DNA of 26,159 nt from NCBI GenBank assembly GCA_030753015.1, contig JASMDC010000049.1, positions 1 through 26,159 on the forward strand, written 5' to 3'. The stretch comes from Candidatus Undinarchaeales archaeon (GTDB taxonomy: Archaea > SpSt-1190 > JASMDC01). Below the pieces are notes generated by a model. That model had not been told where the DNA came from and did not search any database. It saw only the letters and a list, made by a program, of their open reading frames with translations. This document shows, piece after piece, positions 7,812 through 13,986 of this stretch. Each line of letters begins with the position of its first letter. Position 1 is the stretch's first letter. Made by a program: the position numbers and the translations under genes.

Positions 7812-7966
7812 GCCTTGTCCTCGTCCGAGTACTCGTTGTCCGAGTCGTTGGTGAGGCGCTCCTCGGCCACAGCGATGGAAGACCACTTGAGCATGTCCAC
7901 TACGGTCTTGCGCACGAGTTTTGTCATCTCACGTCCCTTGAGGGCGATCCCGTCAGGTTCGGTCAT
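7805..7966 (-). CDS. 53-residue protein co-transcribed with aRF1
   Basis: The ATG lies 2 nt after the aRF1 stop (TGAccATG), with GAGGTG before it, so it is the promoter-distal gene of the aRF1 operon. The protein has a basic, helical first half (KGREMTKLVRKTVVDMLKW) and a strongly acidic C-terminus (NDSDNEYSDEDKAQ). Codon use is typical of the neighbours. No family is recognised. The basic/acidic split could suit a ribosome- or RNA-associated role, but that is only a guess from composition and operon position. Confidence 0.7.
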   Translation of the reverse strand: MTEPDGIALKGREMTKLVRKTVVDMLKWSSIAVAEERLTNDSDNEYSDEDKAQ

Positions 7967-7968
7967 GG

Positions 7969-9201
7969 TCACACCTCGTACCGCAGGATGGCGGCGATGC
8001 CGCCAAGCTCGTACAGCTGCACACCCTCGGACGTGTCCGTGGAGATAATCTCCAGTGTACCGCCCGTCGCCTCGGCCAGGTCGGTCATGTCCTCGACGAG
8101 CGTGACCTCCTCGATCTTCGCCAGACGAGAGGCGTCGCACTTGGGGCAGTTCTGGCTCGCGAGCTTCTCATCGAAGGCCTTGGGGTCCTTGACCGTTCCC
8201 TTGTAGTTGAACTTGCAGAGGCCGCACTCGACGGTCACCCGGTTCCACTGCAATTTCTCGGAGAAGAGCACGATCTCGACCGCCTTCGCCTCGAGCGCAC
8301 GCCGGACCTCGGCCTCGCCGTAGGTGACCGGCTGGCCCGTTCCCAGTCGCTCGAGGAACCGATACATCAGGTGCTTCTCATGGGTGACCTCAGCCTCGGC
8401 GAGCACGTCCTCGCTGCGCTCGACCAGCTCCTTGATACCGAAATCGCCGGTGTAGGATGTGTCCTTGACAGCGAGCACCTTCGTCCTGACCTCCGGACTG
8501 AGGAAATCACCGTCCATCCAACTCTCCTTCGTCGGTCCGGGCCCACCGATGATGATCCCCTTGATGTCCTTGATGTTGGCGAACACCTCGTTGGCCGCCA
8601 CTCCCACGCGCTTGTAGAAGTCTTTGGCGAGGCCCTCGCGGGCGCGCTCGAAGCGGGCAGCGGACTGACCGCCGGCCCGGAACTTGCCCGGGACCATGGA
8701 CTTCACGTCGCGGATGATATCGATACGCTTGCCTTTGAGGAACGCGATGGTGGCCCCGCCACGGTCGAGGACCAGGAGGCCGTAGGTGTCCATGAACTGG
8801 AGCATCTCGAACAGTGGCGCAAGGATGAAACGCTGGCTGCACCGGTAGAGCTTGTTGGTGATGGGGAAGGGTGGGATCACGGGGAAGAGCTGGATGTCCT
8901 GCATCCCCTCGCGTTCGGAGATGTTGCCGCAGAACACTGCCATCCCATGCTCGGGCGCCCTCGGATGGAGCCTGAGATGCTGGACGATGCGCTCCAAGGC
9001 GGACACCACGTTCTTGCGCGTGGTCTTCGACTTGATGTTCGTGGCAGTCCCCTGCTCCTGCTTCAGTTCGTTGGAGATCTTGGATATCTCGTACCCTGGC
9101 GGGATGTACACAGTCACGAGCTCGGTGCCCCTGCCGTGCATGTCCTTGAGCTTGTTGAGCACAGCACGGAACCGCAGAAGCTCCTTCTGATCGACCTTGA
9201 T
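7969..9201 (-). CDS. prf1: Peptide chain release factor aRF1
   Basis: Archaeal/eukaryotic class I release factor, which reads all three stop codons and triggers peptide release. It has the stop-codon-reading NIKS motif, the peptidyl-tRNA hydrolysis GGQ motif (FRAGGQSAARF), and two CxxC pairs (CGLC, CPKC) in domain 3 suggesting a metal site. Start choice: the first canonical codon is GTG at 9162, but that would remove half of the N-terminal helix conserved in the family. In-frame sequence upstream reads KVDQKELLRFRA and begins with ATC at 9199-9201. A strong GGAGGG lies exactly 7 nt before that ATC, whereas GTG 9162 has no ribosome binding site. No ATG, GTG or TTG exists between that ATC and the upstream in-frame stop. 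ATC is therefore the likeliest start, unless it is a sequencing error for ATG. Identity of the gene is near certain; the start is inference. Confidence 0.93.
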   Translation of the reverse strand: MKVDQKELLRFRAVLNKLKDMHGRGTELVTVYIPPGYEISKISNELKQEQGTATNIKSKTTRKNVVSALERIVQHLRLHPRAPEHGMAVFCGNISEREGMQDIQLFPVIPPFPITNKLYRCSQRFILAPLFEMLQFMDTYGLLVLDRGGATIAFLKGKRIDIIRDVKSMVPGKFRAGGQSAARFERAREGLAKDFYKRVGVAANEVFANIKDIKGIIIGGPGPTKESWMDGDFLSPEVRTKVLAVKDTSYTGDFGIKELVERSEDVLAEAEVTHEKHLMYRFLERLGTGQPVTYGEAEVRRALEAKAVEIVLFSEKLQWNRVTVECGLCKFNYKGTVKDPKAFDEKLASQNCPKCDASRLAKIEEVTLVEDMTDLAEATGGTLEIISTDTSEGVQLYELGGIAAILRYEV

Positions 9202-9208
9202 CGCAGAA

Positions 9209-9246
9209 CCCTCCGGGCCAGCCCTTGCCCGTCAACCTTATAAATC
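9209..9246 (-). promoter_or_regulatory. aRF1 TATA box and Shine-Dalgarno sequence
   Basis: On the minus strand, TTTATAAG (within 9237-9246) lies about 36 nt before the proposed ATC start. GGAGGG (9209-9214) lies 7 nt before it. Unlike most genes here, this one would have a short leader with a true ribosome binding site. Confidence 0.6.
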
Positions 9247-9311
9247 GTTGGCTTGGGCCGGGCCCGCGCACATAAGTAAGGCTTATGTATTTTTACACAG
9301 AGGCCCTGACC

Positions 9312-9515
9312 ATGTCCAAGCTCAAAGGCGTGTTCGACGCTCTCTTCGCCATGGCGGTCACCGTAACGGTCCTCGACTGCATGGACAGGATCGCGGCGCT
9401 CACCGACAGCCTCGAGGCACGGGAGAAGCAGATGAAGATGCTCTCCATCCACGACGAGATTCTCCAGAAGCGGAGCGCCGATATGGCCACCCGTCTAGAG
9501 AAGCTCGAGAAGTAG
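9312..9515 (+). CDS. 67-residue coiled-coil protein
   Basis: A short N-terminal hydrophobic stretch (VFDALFAMAVTVTVL) is followed by a charged helix with heptad character (IAALTDSLEAREKQMKMLSIHDEILQKRSADMATRLEKLEK), so it is a small, probably oligomeric or membrane-associated coiled coil. ATG 9312 is preferred to ATG 9285 because GAGG precedes it at 9300-9303 and the upstream ATG sits inside the putative promoter, next to a CATAAG/CTTATG inverted repeat (9271-9287). No family recognised. Confidence 0.62.
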   Translation: MSKLKGVFDALFAMAVTVTVLDCMDRIAALTDSLEAREKQMKMLSIHDEILQKRSADMATRLEKLEK

Positions 9516-9556
9516 TCCAACAGGCACCACTTCATCTCTCCGGCCTGCCCGACCGA

Positions 9557-9565
9557 CATAAAAAG
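9557..9565 (+). promoter_or_regulatory. TATA-like box for the 9587-11870 gene pair
   Basis: CATAAAAAG lies 21 nt before ATG 9587, the spacing seen at the other leaderless genes of this window. Confidence 0.5.
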
Positions 9566-9586
9566 CTTAGCTACGTGTCAGGTCCC

Positions 9587-9913
9587 ATGGCACCGCCGCT
9601 CACTCCTGAGATCGTCCTCCCGCTCGTGCTCCTCGTAGCCGGGCTCGGCATCACCATCGCTGCTAAGACTCTTGAAGGCCTCGCCGGGACCCTGTCGACC
9701 GTCCTGACCTTCATCGGCATCGCCCTTGCGGGAGCTGCTGCCGCGAAGGTCGTCCCTCCTGTGGGATTCATTGCAGGGGTCATCAGCATCGCCGTGGGTC
9801 TTGGCATCAAGTTCTTCGTGAAGGCCAACCTGTGGGCCGTCCGCATCGCGGGCATGGGGCTCATGGGTGTCGGTATCGCCCTCCTGGCGCGCACCGGGCT
9901 CCCCATCCCCTAG
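9587..9913 (+). CDS. Small four-helix hydrophobic membrane protein
   Basis: 108 residues, almost entirely hydrophobic, with about four helices rich in Gly and Ala (LPLVLLVAGLGITIAA, LSTVLTFIGIALAGAAAA, VGFIAGVISIAVGLGI, VRIAGMGLMGVGIALLA). A TATA-like box 21 nt upstream fixes ATG 9587 over longer upstream starts. It is followed after 10 bp by the large GT-C-like gene, so the two form an operon. No family recognised. It could be a small subunit or regulator of the downstream membrane protein. Confidence 0.65.
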   Translation: MAPPLTPEIVLPLVLLVAGLGITIAAKTLEGLAGTLSTVLTFIGIALAGAAAAKVVPPVGFIAGVISIAVGLGIKFFVKANLWAVRIAGMGLMGVGIALLARTGLPIP

Positions 9914-9923
9914 GGTTGCGACC

Positions 9924-11870
9924 GTGTACGCGATCCTCCTTGGACTGGCCGGGACCTGCGCCCTGGGTGCTGCAGTCACCGGTTCGGGCGTGCTCTGGAC
10001 GTGGTCCGCGCTCTCCTTCCTCCTGGCGACGTTCGTGCTGGCCGCCCTCCGCATCACTGGCGAGGATGATCCTGTGTCGCTCCTGGTCCACGCGTTCGCG
10101 CTGATGCTGGCAGTGGTCCCGGTGTTCCTTGCCTCTCCGGTGTTCCTCGTCCTCATCGCCCTCCTCCTCACGCCAATTCTCGCCAGCGACCGGCCGAGGA
10201 GCAAGGACCGGCAGGCGTACGGCTCGCTCGTCGTCATCCTCGTAGTGACGCTGATGATCGGGGCCCACTCGCTGAGGAGCTTCACCCCCATCGTCTCCGG
10301 TGACGACCACTCGATGTGTAGTGTGGTAGGCCAGGGCAACAGGCCCTGCACCGACGCTGACGCGGGCATGCTCCGAGTGAGCTCCTGGATGACCTTCTAC
10401 CACCCCGACATCCTCTACTACCTGGGCATCGTCTCCCAGATGGCCGCTTCAGGCCAGCGCACATACACCCATCCCCAGTTCGGCGGCAGGACCATCCCCT
10501 ACCCGCCGAGCTACTTCGCATTCTACGCGACATTCTCCCGGTTCGACATCCCCGTCCAGGACGTAGCCCGGGCGCTGCCCCCGGTGTTCACCTTCATGGT
10601 GCTCGCCTCGCTCCTTTACTGTTTCACACTCTTCACGGGCCGTCGCGACCAGGCGCTCCTCGCCACCCTGCTGTCCCTGGGCACCTTCGTGACGCGCACA
10701 GCATGGGACAACATCTACAGCTACTACCCCTACCTCCACTGGTTCAAGGGAACACCCCTCGGTGTCGAGGCCATGTTCATGACTCCACAGCAGGCAGGAT
10801 TGTTCCTCATACCCCTGTGCGTTGTGCTCTTTCAGCGGACGTTCCGCGACCGGACGCTGACGTCGGCCGTACTGCTGGGACTCTTTACGGGTACCCTCCT
10901 CAACTATCACGTGCTCTCGGCGCTCCTCATGACCGTTGCCCTACTTCCATCCGCCATTTACAAGGTGTACCGGGGGCGGCCCGTGAGCGGGCTGGTCGTG
11001 GCGGTCGTTGTGGCGTCACTGGTGGCGTACACCTACCTGGCACAGGTCGGCCCCTCGTCGTCGAGCTTCATCGAGCGCCGGCGGTGGTACTCGAAGCAGC
11101 CCAGCGAATATCTCCAGCAGTACGGTATCGCGGGTGTGCTGGCCATCCTGGGCCTACCCGGCTGGTGGCGGCACCGCCGCGCTCTCGAGGAGCAGGCCCA
11201 TCTCCGCCCCGATGGCACCATGGTGGCACCTGCGCTGTCCGGGGGGACGTTCCTACTCTGGATGCTGGGCTCGCTCGTCTTCATCAACGCCTTCACCCTC
11301 ACGCACACCCACGACATCGACCGGGTGATGACCCTCCTGTGCATTCCCATCGGATTCTTCGCCTCGTTCTCCCTCTACGACTGGTCCTCACGACACAAAC
11401 GGGCGGCGCGAACGGCCGTCCCCCTGGTGCTGGTCCTCAACGCGCTGGTGCTCCTCAAGATCGCCCACGTGCTGTCGGTGATGCACGCGGCCCATCCACC
11501 CGTGGACGAGATGTGCGGGCTGCTCACCGGTAGGCTGGAGCCAGGTGCCACCGTGCTCGTCGCGAACGAGGAACATGCCCGGGGTCACGAACTCGTGACC
11601 GCCCTGTGCGGATTCCCGGCCTGGGCGGGGAACGAGCATCTGGCACGCACGTGGGGGCTCGTCTGGAGCGAGCGCATGAAGCTCTATGACCGGGTGCTCG
11701 AGGATCCCTGGGAGCACTGTGACTACGCTCATGCCGAGGGTATCGCCGCCTTCGTGCTCCCGCCCGAGCTGTGGCCCGGAGAGGGCATGGAGGTGTGGCA
11801 CGTCACCGAGCACTACGTCGTGGGCGACTGCATCGAGGTCGAGGAATCCGCCGGGCCACCAGCCTTTTAA
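9924..11870 (+). CDS. Large multi-spanning membrane protein, GT-C glycosyltransferase-like
   Basis: 648 residues with roughly 11-13 helices through about residue 520 and a soluble C-terminal domain of about 130 residues. The first luminal loop after helix 4 carries acidic residues (VSGDDHSM) and a cysteine pair. Conserved-looking Pro/Tyr/His segments follow (TIPYPPSYFAFY, NIYSYYPYLHWFKG, LLNYHVL, LTHTHDIDRVM). This layout is typical of polyprenyl-phosphate-sugar GT-C transferases that glycosylate lipids or proteins at the outer membrane face. The family assignment is by topology, not by a diagnostic motif. GTG 9924 is the first start after the preceding gene's stop; a weak AGGG precedes it. 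An O-antigen-like or dolichol-sugar role is equally possible. Confidence 0.6.
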   Translation: MYAILLGLAGTCALGAAVTGSGVLWTWSALSFLLATFVLAALRITGEDDPVSLLVHAFALMLAVVPVFLASPVFLVLIALLLTPILASDRPRSKDRQAYGSLVVILVVTLMIGAHSLRSFTPIVSGDDHSMCSVVGQGNRPCTDADAGMLRVSSWMTFYHPDILYYLGIVSQMAASGQRTYTHPQFGGRTIPYPPSYFAFYATFSRFDIPVQDVARALPPVFTFMVLASLLYCFTLFTGRRDQALLATLLSLGTFVTRTAWDNIYSYYPYLHWFKGTPLGVEAMFMTPQQAGLFLIPLCVVLFQRTFRDRTLTSAVLLGLFTGTLLNYHVLSALLMTVALLPSAIYKVYRGRPVSGLVVAVVVASLVAYTYLAQVGPSSSSFIERRRWYSKQPSEYLQQYGIAGVLAILGLPGWWRHRRALEEQAHLRPDGTMVAPALSGGTFLLWMLGSLVFINAFTLTHTHDIDRVMTLLCIPIGFFASFSLYDWSSRHKRAARTAVPLVLVLNALVLLKIAHVLSVMHAAHPPVDEMCGLLTGRLEPGATVLVANEEHARGHELVTALCGFPAWAGNEHLARTWGLVWSERMKLYDRVLEDPWEHCDYAHAEGIAAFVLPPELWPGEGMEVWHVTEHYVVGDCIEVEESAGPPAF

Positions 11871-11872
11871 TG
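11863..11872 (+). promoter_or_regulatory. TATA-like box overlapping the preceding stop codon
   Basis: CCTTTTAATG includes the TAA stop of the GT-C-like gene and lies 22 nt before ATG 11895. The next gene therefore probably has its own leaderless transcript despite the tight packing. Confidence 0.5.
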
Positions 11873-11894
11873 CTTGGCGTGCCATGGACGTCCC

Positions 11895-13007
11895 ATGGAT
11901 GACAGCTCGTCGACCACAACCCTCACATCCTCGTCCTTCGGCCAGCGGCTCGTTGGGCTGTTCCTCGTGGGGTTCTCCTCGATCTTCTTCATCGTGGGCA
12001 TCGGCGCCGCGCTGTTCGCCGAGGACGGACCTCCGGTCTTCTTCCTCATACCCTTCCTCGCCGTCCCCGGGCTGTTCATGCTCATCGGGCTCTACCTCCT
12101 GCTCTCGACCGACGAGGTCATCGTCGATCGTGGTCGGAGCGAGGTACATATAGTCTCCCGGATCCCGCTCTACACACTCAGCGACGAGCGGGTACGGTTC
12201 GGCCTCATCCAGGGCATCACCATCCAGCGGGAGATCCGAGTCCACCACTCGAACAAGGGTAGCAGCAGCCGATACGAAGTATGGGTGCTCTATCTCCAGC
12301 TCGCCTCAGGTGAGAAGAAGAAGCTGTCCGAGTCCTCCAGCGAGGTCGAGGTCCGGGGCCGGTCCGAGGCGCTGGCCAAGGCCACCCATCGGCCTATTAT
12401 AGATAACTGCACGAGCCCGCCCACTATCCGCCAGCCCAATGAACTGGACATCCCCGCGTCAGATAGCCTCAGACGGGAGGACTTCGAGCGGGTGTACCAG
12501 CTCCCCCAGGGCCACCCCGTGGCCGAGACGCACCTGGCCGAGGCCGTCGTGTTCACGTGGTCCATGCGGAATCCAGCGATCGGTGCGTTCCTGCTGATCT
12601 TCGCGATCTTCTGGCTGGGCGGTATCGTCTCCGGCCCGGGTGCCGGGATCGCGATCGCGCTGAATGCAGGTACGGTGTTCGCAGCGTTCTTCGCCGTGTT
12701 CATGCTCCCGTTCCTCGCCGCGGGCCTGCTCGTGCTGGGCATGGCCCTGCTCATGTTCGCCGGCGAGCAGGTGCTGGAGGTGTCGCCACGGGCGGTGAGC
12801 CTCACTACGCGTCTCTATGTCCCCATCCGCACGAGGACCGTCGCCACCAACGCCATCGAGGAGGTACGGAAGGTCAAGCGCATGGGAGGTCCTGCGGTCG
12901 AGCTCGTGTCCGACGAGGAGGTGCTCACCCTCCAGGGGATGGGGAGCATCAAGGACGTGACGGTCATGGATGACCGGATCAAGACGGCACTGGTGTACCG
13001 GCGGTAG
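11895..13007 (+). CDS. Membrane protein with two TM-pair/beta-domain repeats
   Basis: 370 residues. Two helices (LVGLFLVGFSSIFFIVGIGAALF, FFLIPFLAVPGLFMLIGLYLLL) are followed by a soluble, strand-rich domain (VIVDRGRSEVHIVSRIPLY to YEVWVLYLQLASGEKKKL). A second set of two to three helices (residues about 220-290) follows, then another beta-rich domain (QVLEVSPRAVSLTTRLYVPI to VYRR). The repeated TM-plus-beta unit recalls bacterial PH-like (YdbS/YdbT) membrane proteins, but I see no decisive motif. ATG 11895 is fixed by the TATA box 22 nt upstream. It ends 27 bp from the convergent ferredoxin-flavodoxin gene. Confidence 0.65.
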   Translation: MDDSSSTTTLTSSSFGQRLVGLFLVGFSSIFFIVGIGAALFAEDGPPVFFLIPFLAVPGLFMLIGLYLLLSTDEVIVDRGRSEVHIVSRIPLYTLSDERVRFGLIQGITIQREIRVHHSNKGSSSRYEVWVLYLQLASGEKKKLSESSSEVEVRGRSEALAKATHRPIIDNCTSPPTIRQPNELDIPASDSLRREDFERVYQLPQGHPVAETHLAEAVVFTWSMRNPAIGAFLLIFAIFWLGGIVSGPGAGIAIALNAGTVFAAFFAVFMLPFLAAGLLVLGMALLMFAGEQVLEVSPRAVSLTTRLYVPIRTRTVATNAIEEVRKVKRMGGPAVELVSDEEVLTLQGMGSIKDVTVMDDRIKTALVYRR

Positions 13008-13034
13008 TGGCTCTGCTGGAAAAGGCCTCCGCCC

Positions 13035-13682
13035 TCAGGCCGGACCGGCACCGGAGAGCTGTCCTTTTACCCACTCACCGAAAGATCGCCCGAACGCCAC
13101 GGCATCATCCCGCCGCGCCTCGACCTCATCGTCCTTCACCCATAGCTCACGGTCGAACGTGGCCAGACGGGCGTCTCCGAGCTTGCGGGTGATGATGCCG
13201 TCCTCGCCCTTCAGCTCCCAGCCGAAGGTCCCGAATCCACCGGCAGGCCGATTTGCCAGGGCGATGATGCGCAAACTCTCGAGCAGCCCCTTGATCGCCT
13301 CGGAGACGTTCTCGAACTGGCTGGGCGAGCCCAGGAGCACGGCATCGGCGAGGAGCACCTCGGGAATCGCCTCTCCAGAGGCCTCCAGCACCGCCACCGA
13401 GCACTCTGCCTGACGGACACCCTCAGCGATGGCCTTGGCCAGCGTGGCCGTTCGCCCGCTCACGCTGTCGTACATGACCAGTACACGTGGTTTTCCTGTC
13501 CGCGAATGCTCCAGGGTGACAGCGTACTTCAGGCACGCCCGGACGCATTCCTCGCACTCAGTGCAGTCCGCGGGCCGCATGACGACACCCTTACCGTCAA
13601 TGAAGTCGAACACATTAGCAGGACACACGGAAACGCAGGTACCCGCTCCCGTGCATCGCCGGTAATCTATCCTCGGGGGCAT
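13035..13682 (-). CDS. Ferredoxin-flavodoxin fusion protein
   Basis: 215 residues. The N-terminal 60 residues are a two-cluster ferredoxin domain; the rest (from KPRVLVMYDSVSGRTATLAKAI) is a flavodoxin-like FMN domain with the phosphate-loop DSVSGRTAT and the GSPSQFENVSE and GTFGW loops. Such fusions carry one-electron transfers between ferredoxin pools and flavin. Cluster motif 2 is complete (C40, C43, C46, C50). Motif 1 reads C10-T-G-A13-G-T-C16-V-S-V-C20-P, so the second cysteine of the CxxCxxCxxxCP pattern is alanine. That site may hold a [3Fe-4S] cluster or use another ligand. ATG at 13682 was chosen because it starts at the ferredoxin domain and has GATAAAAG 23-32 nt upstream. A decayed duplicate of its 5' end lies at 17138-17210. 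Confidence 0.86.
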   Translation of the reverse strand: MPPRIDYRRCTGAGTCVSVCPANVFDFIDGKGVVMRPADCTECEECVRACLKYAVTLEHSRTGKPRVLVMYDSVSGRTATLAKAIAEGVRQAECSVAVLEASGEAIPEVLLADAVLLGSPSQFENVSEAIKGLLESLRIIALANRPAGGFGTFGWELKGEDGIITRKLGDARLATFDRELWVKDDEVEARRDDAVAFGRSFGEWVKGQLSGAGPA

Positions 13683-13705
13683 CGATCTGCCGATGGATGG
13701 GAACT

Positions 13706-13715
13706 GATAAAAGCC
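13706..13715 (-). promoter_or_regulatory. TATA-like box of the ferredoxin-flavodoxin gene
   Basis: GGCTTTTATC on the minus strand lies 23 nt before the ATG ending at 13682, fitting leaderless transcription. The duplicated copy at 17138-17210 breaks off just inside this box. Confidence 0.5.
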
Positions 13716-13767
13716 TGTGCCCTCGCTTCCACGCACGTGCAAAGTCCGGACGGAACTCCGCCATATG

Positions 13768-13794
13768 ACTCGGGTTCAAATCCCGACCAGGGGA
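13768..13794 (+). pseudogene. tRNA 3'-end fragment (T arm and acceptor strand)
   Basis: TCGGG-TTCAAAT-CCCGA forms a perfect 5-bp T stem with a canonical 7-nt T loop. It is followed by a 7-nt acceptor-like strand CCAGGGG and discriminator A, then an oligo-T run (13798-13802) such as often follows tRNA genes. The segment starting at GACTC resembles archaeal Asp/Glu tRNA 3' halves. I find no complementary CCCCTGG, D arm or anticodon arm in the preceding 150 bp, so only the 3' end is present. It could be an attachment-site remnant of an integrated element. A chance match is less likely given the full T-arm pairing. Confidence 0.45.
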
Positions 13795-13805
13795 TCATTT
13801 TTATA

Positions 13806-13832
13806 TTAAACCCACCTTCTCCAATCTAACTC
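13806..13832 (+). repeat. Left terminal inverted repeat of the IS
   Basis: Contains CCCACCTTCTCCAATCTAA-CTC, which matches the reverse complement of the right end (CCCATCTTCTCCAGTCTAAACTC) with two mismatches and one gap. Confidence 0.85.
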
Positions 13833-13986
13833 CTGACGACCTTGCTCGCGCCACGTAACTGATCGTGTAATAGCTCCCCCGCTACTGATTTCCCTCTGGA
13901 GTTTGTGGAATCCCCCCCAATAGTTTCCGTCCCGACTTTTTCAAAAAGAGAACACTTAAATAAGATAACTAGATAACATTCATTGG

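Noticed and set aside
8371-9243. 290-residue plus-strand frame opposite aRF1
   Set aside because: Composition (Leu/Glu/His/Arg-rich, no domain) is what the complement of a GC-rich gene gives; aRF1 on the other strand is unambiguous.
13690-13794. A complete tRNA gene ending at 13794
   Set aside because: No strand complementary to the acceptor CCAGGGG, no 5-bp anticodon stem at the required distance, and no U33 in the predicted loop.
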